64,000 bases of DNA from Euprymna scolopes (Eukaryota > Mollusca > Cephalopoda > Sepiida > Sepiolidae). A program made the translations under genes and the position numbers. The DNA lies in NCBI GenBank assembly GCA_024364805.1, contig CM044527.1:2899731-2963730 (forward strand), written 5' to 3'. The notes under the pieces are model-generated. The model made no database searches. It was not told the DNA's origin and saw only the letters and a program-made list of their open reading frames with translations. Below, piece by piece: positions 12,861 to 26,100 of this stretch (position 1 is its first letter; every line of letters starts with the position of its first letter).

Positions 12861-13199
12861 TTAGTTAGTTGAAATATTTTATAAGAAATACTAAACTATA
12901 AACTATCTAAATATTAAACAACGGTTATTTAAGCAAAACTAAAGTAAATCACAATACTTAGAAGAAAAACAAAAAATTTAACTTTAGAATAAAAACTTCA
13001 TAAAAATTGTGTCTAAAAATAGTTTAAAAGATAAATAAGCATCTGAAATTACATTATCAATCTTAATTGAATATTTAAAAAAAAAACGATGGGGGAGGGA
13101 GAAGGGTAACGGAGAAATGGAAAAACTTATTAAATTAAAGAATAAAAAAGATTAAAAAAAAAATTATTTTTTAAAAAGGTAGGGGAGAAAACCCATCAA

Positions 13200-13508
13200 A
13201 TGTTTAAGGGTGATAAAATAAGCATATTTATTATTCCATGTTTCTCGTGTTTTTCGTTTGTTTCAGTTTTCTGCTCTCTTTCCGCCAGAGTTTGAGACAG
13301 TAGCTACAGTCAGTGCTGTTTCTAGTGGAGCTGCTTTAACTAGAAACGGGCAGTACACATAACATTCAAACATTCATTTATTCATTCAAACACACACAGA
13401 AACATACATACTTGATGGTGCTGCTATCGTTATTTTAGGTGGTTATTTTAAACTTTTTTTTTGTTATTTTGAGAAGGGACTGGGTCCATGTTGTATTTTG
13501 GCCCTGTA
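13200..13508 (-). other. OGDH 3' UTR (end approximate)
   Basis: Minus-strand DNA after the TAA stop. AATAAA signals on the minus strand lie at 13377-13382 and 13227-13232. The second is followed by a T- and G-containing stretch, so cleavage near 13205 is a reasonable guess. Other AT-rich AATAAA matches further down cannot be told apart from chance. Confidence 0.45.
13227..13232 (-). terminator. candidate poly(A) signal of OGDH (AATAAA)
   Basis: AATAAA read on the minus strand, 277 bases after the stop codon. A nearer alternative is 13377-13382. In DNA this AT-rich the hexamer alone is weak evidence. Confidence 0.35.
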
Positions 13509-13605
13509 TTACGACATAGCTTGCTTAAGGAACTGGCTGAGTTCCATGGTGTGCATGTGTTTGTTACCAGTAGCGGAAGCTGCAGAAGGATAACGGCCAG
13601 CATAC
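13509..13605 (-). CDS. OGDH: OGDH terminal coding exon with TAA stop
   Basis: Acceptor tgtttttttag. The first base completes a Gln codon, then the exon encodes [20 protein letters not shown] and [11 protein letters not shown], stop TAA at 13509-13511. YAGR..SAA.ATG is the usual C-terminal motif of OGDH, so the protein ends where family members end. Confidence 0.96.
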
Positions 13606-14078
13606 CTAAAAAAACAAAAAATTAAATTAAATATAAATTATCATTAAAAATATGGAAAGTTGTCATATTCCGTATAACATTGATTTTACCGGTTGGTATG
13701 CGTTTCAGAAATTTAGCTAAAAAGTAAAGATAAAAATTGATATTGTACATTGCATTACAATACAAGGGTCGAAGAGGAAAATATCAGAAACAGTACCAGT
13801 TGTAATAGCAATTGGATATCAATTCTTAATTTTTATAACTGCCTTAAAAATGATCTGAGGGTTTTAGTAACAGAATCTAATAAAATGAAGGAGTTGATTA
13901 AGAGAACTGAAATGAGACAAAATCAAATATCTTAAAAGGTGTTGGATATAGTTGGTTATTATTTTGTTTTTGTTTTTTTCTGGAGACTATTGTCAAATTT
14001 GTTAACATTGTGAATTCATCTATGGAAGAAACAGTTGTAAAAATTAATGATGGTAATAAGGGATTTATCTTGACTGAT

Positions 14079-14128
<50 letters not shown>

Positions 14129-17100
14129 CCTTGCCTGTGTGTGGAATGGTCTCTACTAAACTATTGTCAATTTTTGGTCTTGAAATTTGATATATAGGAG
14201 ATTTAGACCTGTGGAACAAATGTGATTTGGTTTTTAGCTGGTAAAAATCTGCTTATTGATTAAAATTTTTTGAAAAGTTGGAACTTAGCAGATGTAAGTC
14301 GGCTAACCATGTTATTTCTATGTATGCACAAATATACATAGGTTTAAAATTATTTATAAAGTTTTGATAGGCATCTGGACTTGGCTCAGATGGTAATAAA
14401 TAACACTGGAGAGCTTTATATTCTAGCTAATGGCAGCCAAGTAATTCTTTTTTGAACTTTTGAAATCACTATCTAGTGGTTAAAATATAATAATCAATAG
14501 AGAATTGACTCTTTAATAATAAATACGAAATCTGCATAAAATATATTTAAGCATATTTTGCACAAGACAACACCAAGCAGCCTGCTAGTGTGTATGTGTG
14601 TTAGACATTTTAGCCCGTTAAAAACAGAAAAGGTTTTGATTTAAAACGAGTTTGTCATGCTAATTTGAATATGGTCAGATTTGTGCTAATTTTTTCAATA
14701 TATATTAATCCTTATTAATTATTAACTGTTCATTAAACAAATTCTATAATACTTAGTTTGCTGTGCCTTATAACAAGGGGCCATACAATATTTCAGCCAG
14801 ATTGGCTCAGTAGTTACAGAGAAAAAGTAGGATTAAATGTGGTATTGTATATAGCTAGACTAAGAAAAGATTATAATCGGACCAAGAATTTTGTATTCTG
14901 TTAGTCATCGCTTTTTACTTTAATGCCTTTTTGATAGATATCTATATATTACAATTTTAAATAATGTGCATTTTATTTAAATTTTACAAAAGATATATGC
15001 ATTATTTTTTAATATATTATTAACCCTTAAATACATTCCTTATTTCAAGAGATACTTTAGGATTAACACTAAATTATAATAAATGAGGTGGCAGTGTTGA
15101 AATGATTTGCACTACAAACTGATGACCCAAATGTGCAAAACTTGAATTTATTCAGTTTTATAGCATCACTTTTACTTTTTGATGTTAGCAACCTTCAAAG
15201 TCTTTAGTGTAAGCACCCATTCTTATAAAAAAAAAAAAATCTATGGGAAAACCAATGTTAACAGCAGAATCAAACTAGTAAAAAAAACAAAAAACAGTCA
15301 TACTATTCTGATTCACATAAATTAATTTTTTATACAAGTAGATGAAGGCAAACATGGAATTTCCAAGGGTTCCATTAGTACATACATAATATCTTGTATG
15401 TCTTCCACCAGCCATTTCCCATAGGAGCAGGGAGTTGTCCCAAACATGATCGCTCTCCTTGATTCACAAACAAAGATTTTATCAGTTTACTATGTGTCAT
15501 TGGCAACTTCCTGTCTGTGATGCAACTTCCTGGACATACTTCTAATGGAATTTTCAGATTTTCTACTTAATCCAACGATCAAGTGGAAAATTCTGTTTCT
15601 AATATAATCGTAACACTGCCATATTAAATATTTTCACATGTTTTGCAACTATTTGTTTCATTGCAAGAGCAACATTAAAGAAGGTCATTGAGGAGGTGGG
15701 GACAAAGCTTGCTATTTCTTACTTTATTAAAATTTTAGAAATAAAAATGATTGTAATATGTTCAAGAATGCAAGAAGAAATATACAGTGATCCTCATTCA
15801 TTACTTATTCAAGTATTAGTGGTCACAAAGGAAGGTAAGACATTTATTCAAGTAGTAGTAATGATTCCAGAGGAAGATAAAATTTAACAAGTAAAGAACA
15901 GCTTATGCCTAAAAATTTTATGAAACCTTAAAATTAATGTACTTACTGCAATTCCTTCTTGCTACCAATTTTCTTGAGTACAGTTCTGAATCGAGGTTCA
16001 ATATATCCCCAAGATCCCATATTCTTGTGTTCCTCTTGGCACCAACAGACTTCAGCGCGTGGATATTTCAAGATTTCTCCCTTGACCAAATCAAAAGGGA
16101 AAGGCGAGATCTGCAAAAAGAATTATAGGGATCTGAGTATCCAATGGCCCAAAAAGATGAAATCAAGATGAATTTTTCAACTGAGTGTTTGTTATAAAGC
16201 TTAACCTTTTCCAGGTCATTTAATGTCGATCAAATTGGATTTATAGATTTTTATATATGGATCAACTGTTTTTAAAAAGTACATTAAAGTATCTTTTTTT
16301 TTCTGGTTTGAGGTATATCCACTATTTATGCATATTTAATGCTGAACAAAATTGTAAGATATAATTCTATAGGATAGATAATTTATATTCTTAGAATACA
16401 TTGCACCCAAAAATATTAGTTGAAAATACCCACACCCGAGTTAGAAAAAGACTTCAATCATCCTTAGACCAATAGCATTTGTTAGATGTGGCTTAGTTTG
16501 ATTTAAGTTATATTAATCATTTATAGGAGATTTAATGTCAAAAATAGTTCCATATATAATAGGCAAGGCTGAATATAATTCTATAGGTAGGATAATTATA
16601 TTTCTAGAATGCATTCCTCCTCTACCAAGGAAATTTCACAGTGAAAGGGGTAATACTCCAAGAAAAACATTACTTAAAAAAAAAAAATTACTCTTTGGGC
16701 ATTCATTCTTTTTTATGTACTGTTATCCTTATTTTCTTAATTGTTTTTGTTTCACCATGTTTCGGCCAACTCAGGACCCATAGCACAGTGATAGAGGCAT
16801 TAAGTCTACAGTTCCACGTGAGCATTGTCTGAAGATAGTGGTTTCAATCCTACCCAAGCAAGCCAGAGGATCAGTTGGCCAAAATATGGTGAAGCAAAAC
16901 TGTGGAAGGCAATAATTACTGGGGATAAGTTACAAGACTCAGCATTCCTATCCAGTTTCGGTTAATCACCTGAAGAAGTTTAGAAGATGAGTGGGCCAAA
17001 ACGTGAAGACACAAAAGCAACTAAGAAGGTGAGGATAACAGTCTGCAAAAGAATAAGAAATTGTGAAGCCTTATCTCAAAGAATTAAAAAAAAAAAAATG

Positions 17101-20100
17101 ACCCTCTAGCATTGGATATCTTTGTTCTCAACATGATTGACCCTCAGTCACTGCCTTTTAGTATCTATTTGGGGGAAGAAGGTTTAGATTTTGTTTTTTA
17201 AAGAATCGGATCAAATAATATATTTGAGGATGAAGTTATAAATACTAGGCTGTGATGTGATCAGTTGATTGATTGATTGGATTGAACTTCTCAGACTTCT
17301 TGTTAAGCCAAAGTAAGGGCTCAAGTGGAACAATAGCTCAATCACCAGGATTCCATACTATGGCATCACAAATCTCCAACTACAGTCAACAGGTGGCCCT
17401 ATTTTCAGGGGTGGTTTACTCCTCTCCATAAAGTTGTAGTCTATGAATTTGTGGCTCTGCTGATGGGATGATGCAAGTATATGTGTGAGAGAAAGCAAAC
17501 AGATGCACAAAAATTAACAAGCCCCCTGCTCTAAAAAAAAAAAAAAAAAAAAACTCCAATCAGTTTCAACTAAGACTGGCTGTAATTTCATATAGGATCA
17601 GTGAATCTATCGACGGGAGAAGGGGGGAGGATATCAAGAGCAATAGCTATTGACATATCAAAGGCATTTGATAAGGTTTAGCATAAAGGTCTACTTCACA
17701 AGATTTCCAGCTATGGAATATCTGGAAATGTCTTTTCAACCAGCAAATCTTTTCTCTCTGATAGGTCTATACAAGTAATCGTTGATGAGCAGAAGTCTGA
17801 AGTTCAAAATATCAATGCTGGCATCCCTCAGGGATCCATTCTGAGCCCAACTGTCCTCTTTATCTTCATAAATGATCTAAATCACATTCTAAGTTTATTC
17901 AGCATACATGCAGATGACATTACAATTCATGGCAACACTTAAAAGGCCAACAACAACCAAGATTTCACTCAGTCTCAACCATGAGCATGTGGTGCAATGA
18001 GGTAAAAAAATTATTGGTTAATTTTAATACATCCAAAAATCAAGCTTTTATCTTTTCACCATAAACACACTGATCCCCAATTGGCCCCAATTGATATGAA
18101 TGGCTCTCATCTAAAAAAGCCCCGTTTTGACAAACTTCTGGCCCTGACCTTTACTCCTGACCTGAAATGGAAGACTTATACAAAATCTGTTGCCAAGAAA
18201 AATGGTTGCGTTATTTTACCGCTTCAAAAGTATTTCACTCCTGATGTTGCCATATCTGTGCGGGAGCTGCTCAGAGCACTATCCTTACTTAATAAAGTTC
18301 AGTATGAGCTTCAAAACCTAGATGATGCTCTTTTTTCTTCCCTGCAGACGCTTTCTTACAGCAGAGATGTTGCGAGCCTGTCTCTTCTCTATAGTTTTTT
18401 TCATGGCAAGTGCTCAAATCTATGATCCTCTTGTCAAACTTTCACAAAAAAAACAAAAAAAAACACCAACTACCACTTATCAACAATTTTCTCCACTATC
18501 TGTGTCCAAATCTAAATGCAGATTCTATGAACAAAGCTCTCTTCATAGAACTGCCTGCCTGTAGAATTGTGTTTCTGACCTGCTTTCTAGATGACTATAT
18601 GGTCATCTTCAAGTCTGATGTAAACAAGTTCTTGTTGAGCCCCCACCCTCACATAATCCATTTCTATCCTATTTTCACAACTAACTATTAATACATTGTT
18701 ATCTTAGTGATCACCATACAATCATTAACCTGTATCCTCGAGTGGCTTTCAGGCCTTGCTAAGTGGTGAATCGTATTTGTAAAAAAAAATAAAAAATAAA
18801 AAAAAATAAAAAATTAATAGAAAGATACCAAGTACGCATAAGTTTTTAATTTTAGATATTTTCTAGAATTAAAATCATGTATAAAAAATGTATATAAAAG
18901 TGGTGCAGAATTATTCTGTTTGGGGAATTAATTTTAACTGTCCTAGTACAGGATAGATATTACAGTGGCACCAAAAAGAAAGTCCGCACTTATCATTTTT
19001 TCAAAAACCGCAAATTTAAGCCAAATGTAATGGAACTGTTTAAACCTATGCCTCATTTGATTCGCCTTTTATTCCTCTATAATTTTACCTGTTCTTTTTT
19101 TGACTTTTAATTGATGTATCCTAGTGTTCACATCAATTTAAAAAATTAACTTCAGATTGAGAAGGTAAGAAACTCCACACAATTGAAAATTGTTATTTAA
19201 ATGTAACTTTAGAACATTAATGCAACACAAATACAATAGGAACACAATAAACTAGTTAATATTTAGTAGCATAGCCCTTCTGCAATTTGAGAGCCTGCAA
19301 TCTTTTAGGTATTCCTTGAATTAATCTGTGACAATACTCTGGTGAAATTGTAATTGAGCCTCACTTCCTTATCTTAAGCTACCCTGCTTAATTTCTTATC
19401 AGATACACATAGACTTTCAGATCTTATGCAGTACCTAATATCAAGCCTATGAACATCTGACCAAGGTCTTCTGCCAGAAATGGTCTGTCAGTTTGATAAA
19501 CATGCAGGAAGAGCAGCAAATGACTTGCAACAAACATTTAAAAACTGCAGCTTTGGAATCACAAACTTGTCCTTTGTTTCTTAGCAAACTGTCTCATAGG
19601 ATTTGCAGGTTGGCCACTTTCTTAACATACTTAATAAAATCATCCAAGATTAGGAGTGCTCTATTACATATTGGGACATTCTTCAACAACCTGTGATTTG
19701 CAAACTTCAGTGGCTTCAGCTGAGTCTGCGATATAGTGAGGTAGTCTTCAAACTATGCAGGAGAGTCCTTGAACAAGTAATATAAACTTGACAAAAATGA
19801 CTGCTCCAACCTGTGGCTCTACTTTTGAAAGAGTTGTGATTAATGTGGAGACCACATGATCCAATGTTGATAGATTTACTTTTTAATTTCCGGTATTGTG
19901 GATACAAAAGCTATGTCCCTTTATCCCGAAACTAACTAATGCTATTATATTGAAAAACATCAGATAATTACATCCCTTTATCATGAAACTATTATAGTCA
20001 CAATAATATACTATTTCAGAACAATGTATTTTGATTTTATTTTCTATATTTAAAAAATATTTTAATGGTATTTTGTTAATACTTAAAAAATAATTTAGTA

Positions 20101-23100
20101 GTATTTATATCGATTTTATTTTTAATATTTTGACAAATTTTTACTGAACTTGAATACAATTTTCAAGGCCTTTTAAAGACATTTTCCATATTTTCAAAGA
20201 TTTTTCAAGGTAATAATTGAAATAAAGGCTTTTCAAGGCAAAAGTCAAAATTCAAGGATTTTTCAAGCCCGTGTGAACCTTGGTTTAGGTAGAAAAGGTT
20301 AATTTTACGAGAAATAATTCAATGATAGGATATTAACTTTTTAACTTGTGGTTTTATAAAAGTTGAAGTACATAAGAGAGCCATAGGGAAAGAACATGGA
20401 TTCACTCAGCTTTAGTACAATAACTTTAGAAATTTTACATCATTTTTTCACTTTAATGTGCTTCAATTAAAAGCAGTTGCTATAGTGGGCTTCACTTACC
20501 TGTTCAACCCTGGAGATGGCAATTTTGTCAACCATGTTTAATTTTTCCCTCTCTTTCACCAATTCATAGTAAACTTTGCCACTGCAAAAGATGACTTTCT
20601 TCACCTGAGATACATTTTCCGCGGCAGGTCCAGCTTCCTGAATTAATCGCTGGAATGTTGTGCCTTCAGTCATCAAGTCAAAACTGGATCGGGCTTCAGG
20701 CAAGCGAAGTAAGCTTTTTGGAGTCATTACAATCAACTGAGAAGATAGAGAAAAAAAAAAAAAAAAAGAAATTAATGAGTTTAGAAAACAATGTTTGATT
20801 TTGGAAAAACGTAAAGTTTTTAAAAAACTTGTTTGCTTTCTTAGGTGATTAGTTAGGGAGGGGAGGGGGGTGCAGAAAAACCAGTGCACTAAAAGTGCAC
20901 TCTGGCATACAAAAAATGCTTAAGTAGTCCTGTTGGCATTCAACGATAGGGGCACCTCACACAATTAGCAATAAACTAATGCCTTCCCAAAGAGAAGATA
21001 AAGCCTGGGAGGAAAGACTCAAGACTGAATAGAACTATGTTATTCAGTTTTTGAACTTATTAATATTTTTTAAATACTAGCATGGATGCCCGGCGTTGCC
21101 CGGGTGTTTGGAGTTGTGTGTTGACCAAAAACAAAAAGTAGTAGTAGGAAGGCAGGCTCAAACCCATACCGCAAAGGAGGAAAAGAATGTGAAAAAAACA
21201 TTACGTCTTTGCTGTTACGACTACCGCCAAACCGGAAGTGATGTAGGTTTAAATTAAGGCTTGACAATCAAAAAGAGGGGATGACTTTCGAAAATATTGG
21301 CAAAAAAAGCAACTCCTCCCTATAGAAAAGTGCCCAGTTGAGGGTGAAGAAATTAATGTTTTTAGCCAATTTTTCGGTATTTGTTGTCTTAAGGGGTGAG
21401 CTTCAAAATGATACCGATTTTGTGAAAATCCGTCGCCTCTGTCAAAAGTTTTAGGCAGACATGTAAACATACATACATAGATTTATATATTTGTAGCTCA
21501 AATTTTCGACCCAAACCGATTAAAAAGCTTGCCCTATCGCTGAATACCCTTTATGTAAAATTTCAAATCTTTAGACCAGAAATTATCCGAGTAATTTGGT
21601 AGATACCGCAGGTCAAATTAAAAAAAAACTTTGACCCTTATTATGACCCTTTAACATTTATTGTTTTGGGCTCAAACCAAGTTATTAAGTTAGATCCATG
21701 TCCAAGGAACCTATATCTGAAATTTCAAGTGTTTAGACCCAAAATTGGCGGAGGAGTTTGGTAGAGTTTTCAAAGGTCAAATCGTTGAACTTTGACCCCT
21801 TAACAGCCAAATTTCTGGCTGAAAACTGATTAAAGATTTTCCTAAATCTCACTATCCTGTATATCAAATTTTGAGTCTGTAGACTGAAAATTAACAGAGT
21901 TATAGTGTAGGGAAATGTACACAGACAGACATACACAGACACTTTCACTTTTATAGATATATAGATTCATACACAAAGTCATTAGAAAATGACCTAATTT
22001 GTCAGTAAAATGTATTTCAATAAATTCTTATTTACTTAACTGTAAACGAGGCAAGTTTTATTTTCTTAAGATGTAGACATTGCTGGATGACATCATAATG
22101 GACATGTTGCCTCAGATGATAGCTAGGGAGATGTATTAAAAATTCAAGCAGTCCATCAGAGCTCATTCTGCGAGAGGCTATCATCCAACCAATATCTCAT
22201 AACTTTTTGTTTTTATCTTTTAAAAATAATGAAACTTTCAGAACTAGACAACCCTTAAAATCAATGTTTATTTATTGCATATCCTTTTTTTCTATTTTGT
22301 CCTTTTCTCTATCTTCTTACTCTCCTGCTACTATTAATCTTTATTCCCTCTTCCTCACCCTATTTTCTGTCTCATTAAGATATTGCTACTTCCTTTTCAC
22401 TTTCTTTATATCATATTCTTATGTAACTCTGCTACCACTTCTATCATTTTAGCTCTCTTCTACCAACTAAACCATTCCATGTGCAAATAAACAAAATTTT
22501 TCTTAAGAGTTTTTGTGTACATTCAGATTTTTCTGCTAACAAAAACTTTATTTAATTCTTAAGATCACCTAGAAAGGCTTCAACCTTTTCAGAGTGACTG
22601 CAATAAAACAAATTTAAAAAAAAAATGTTATCTCTTATTTTCTAACACTCTTTTCTTTGATTTTAATTCAATAGTTTTTTCATAAGTATTTCATTTATTT
22701 AAATGAATTAGAAAATTAAATTATCAGTTTGAACCTTTCTTTGGATTTATTACTTGTGATATTCAAACAGATACGTACAAGTCCATTCCATTATTTAGTC
22801 CTTTAATACAAAAACTAAATTTGTTGATTATATTTGTACTTCAATATTAAATGATGCTTTTCAGTTTATAGTTTAGTATTTATGATATGTTAGCCAATAT
22901 CATTTTGTTTTTCAAATTCCTAACTTATTCAACAACTTATAACCCTAGTTGTTTAACATCTTTTTATATCATGTTTATGTATGTAATATCAGTCTCAAAA
23001 TTAACTTTGAAAACCTGTTTGTTTATCAGATTCTAATTGTCCATTGTCTGTTGACCGATATGATACAAAACATCCCAACGTAAAATTTGATTTTTAAAAT

Positions 23101-26100
23101 TCACAAATAACCAAGTTTCAATAATTCAGACTATTTTTTATGGTCGAAGAGTCTTTCATAATTTATTCTAAATTATCTGTCTCTAACCCAAATTTTCTAA
23201 AATTAATTCAACAATTATGTGAATGAAAACCTTTACCGATTGATTGTATACATTCTTTTTATTTCTCCTCCTGACAAAGAGGTATACCTCAAAGATTTGT
23301 GAACCTTACATCAATTACAATCTTAGTGTAACATGTTGGTAAATAATTTATTATTAAAATCATTCAATATTGTCATTATTCTTTTACTTGTCTCATACTC
23401 AATGGTGTAACCTTACAAGACTGGACTGTCACAACCTTCAAACAACTTCTTTTTCTGTCTGTTTCTCATTGTTTGTTCTACAAGAGTTCATTTCATATTT
23501 TCTGTCATCTCATAATTGTTTATTTTATTCATATTAAAATGATTACAATTAAATGAGGCTTTTGCAATGCTAGTTTGGTATTTTAAGACAAAGAAATTGT
23601 TTATTTCTTAACTATTCTATATATATTACATGAAGATTTCCAAAACATTTTATTCTTGTTCAAATTTAACTTAAATTCGAATATTAGTTTAAAGAATATC
23701 TTCTGAAGAGATAATTTACACAAATGAACAGCATTTCACACTCATTGCAATTGTCAGATGAATTAAAACTTATCTAAAATGCAATCCTATGATAACTGTT
23801 TACTTCTAGTTTAGCACAATAACAGAGGCATTAACTGTTGGTCACTGGCGTTGAACTCAATTTTGTAGTCTTATTTAAATACACATGAAAAAAATTGAAA
23901 TGGCTTAAAATATTTCAATAATGGCATATGTAGAAAGAGCTTGATAAGCTAAGAAAAAATCTTTAAAATTTTAAAATCTGATTAAAATTAAGAAAGTTAT
24001 AACTATTTTTGTGCCTCGTACGTTTGGATATTTTTCCTCTCTTGAAGGCCATATGCATTTAGTCACTCTTTTTGACCTACTTTTTTAGTGAAATTGTTAT
24101 ATCTTTGTTAGAACATTAAGCAATGAAATTTGCCTTATAAGTGTAATTTTATGCTAGCAATCAGAAAATGCTACTGAAAATCTCCAGAAATTAATGGTTC
24201 CCAAATAATCAGCAGTAAATGCACATTAAGTATGCTGCAATTCCCCTAAAATGCCATGTATCCATTAAAAGAAAAGTTAGAAGTCAAAGTTGAATTGTAA
24301 TGCATTTTATGTACAAAAATCTGAAATCTAAATCTAGGACTGTTTAAAAATGAATATATAGCAATATTTCTTTGGTATTATTGTAGATTAATACCTTTCA
24401 TTACCCCCACCCCCATCTGACCACCTCTCCAAAATATGTGATTCTACCTTTGTAGGCAATTTACGTGTGAACATCCTGAAAAACTAATAAAAGATAAACA
24501 AAAATTATTTTAGAACTTAATGTAAAATGGTTCCCTATTTTGAGCCATTTCAGTGTTTTAGGGCAGTTAACAATTTTTTTTTTCTAAGAGATATAAATCC
24601 TGTGTTTTTTTTTTTATTCTAAAGACGATTATGTGCAGTTTTAAGAGGATCTTTAACCAATTATGGAAGGATGAGGAGGTTACCATTCTGACTTTCAGTT
24701 AATGATAGGGCTATGCTATTTCTGACACCCCAAACTATTAAAAGTGACATCCGTTATGGTTAGTTTCCAAATTTCATGACAAAATTCTTAATACAAATGC
24801 AGTACGAGCATTTACAAATCGGGGAATGGTGGGGTGGTAGGACTTTACAAAATCTGACTGAAAACGATGTTCACATTTTTATCAGTTTATTTGCTTAAAA
24901 CTCTTAATAAATAATAATGTACATTATTATTTATTAATTCATTTGAAAGTATATTCATTTCCGTACAAAGCAGTTGTACTTTGAGGACTTTGGTTTTTAA
25001 AATATGGTAATTTTAGCAGAACTCCCTTGAAATCTGATTATCCAAAGCATTTTCTTGTCCGTGTATATTGCTAATTTAAGTGTTGATCCATCCTACCTAC
25101 TTTAATGTGGGAGGGCCAACTAGTATATATATATATATATTTTTTTTTCAATACATAAACTTACTGGCTTGCGAAACGGCAGAGCTACCTGTCTTCTCAG
25201 AGCATGGAAGAGGCTGGCAGGGGTAGTGAAGTTACACACAAACCAATTGATTTCATGCAATTGCTGCATCTCAAAAGAAGGACCTTCCGGCTGAAAAGAA
25301 AAAAGGTTACACCATTAAACACATTATTTTAATGGTGCTTCTTTACAAAATATTTTGGTAAACATTACTATTAGCACTAAAAATGAAATAAAGTCAATAA
25401 ACTGGTCAAAAATAATTAAGTTTTCTTTACAGGCCCATGTGGCATAACAGTAAAAGTGTTTGCTAATGGGTCAGGAGACTAGGGTTCAATCTTTGGTAGA
25501 GTAATATTAAAGACAAAAAATACAAAAAAAATGCATGTGATGTTCCTTGCTAAATACTCAACATTATATGATGATGATCAAGCTTAACTAGAGTAATCCT
25601 AAGAAAGAAGTAGCTCTCCACTAAACCTCAGTATAGTAGCTAATGAAAAGAGAGCCCTCAGATCTCCCTCAATTATGGTAGACTACTTATTTCTTTTCTT
25701 GTGTAATTTATTTGTATTAAAAACAATTTAACAATTTAATATTTAGTAAAACATAAGCATGTGAAGTTACATCAATATTGTTTGAGTAATCATCCATTAA
25801 TCAAGTTATTTGTTCTGGAAGTAGGATTACAACCAAAACAAAAGGATTTAATTTTAAGATGAGGGCCAAATACTTGACTTATCATGAAACTTAAATTCAA
25901 ACACTAAAAAAATAATAAAAAGCAGATTCTTTGATATGACAGGGACCCTTATTTATCTTAAAATTACACCCTTCTGATCCAATCATAAGTACTTCCAGAA
26001 GTAATATAGCTGATAGGCAATTACTTAATTTATTAATATGAAATGCACCCATTAAAAGGTAACAAAGTTATAGTATAATTATCAAATTAGACATTACAAC

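Noticed and set aside
22207-22452. Hydrophobic, possibly membrane-like 81-codon frame
   Set aside because: T-rich low-complexity sequence; no supporting signal or similarity.
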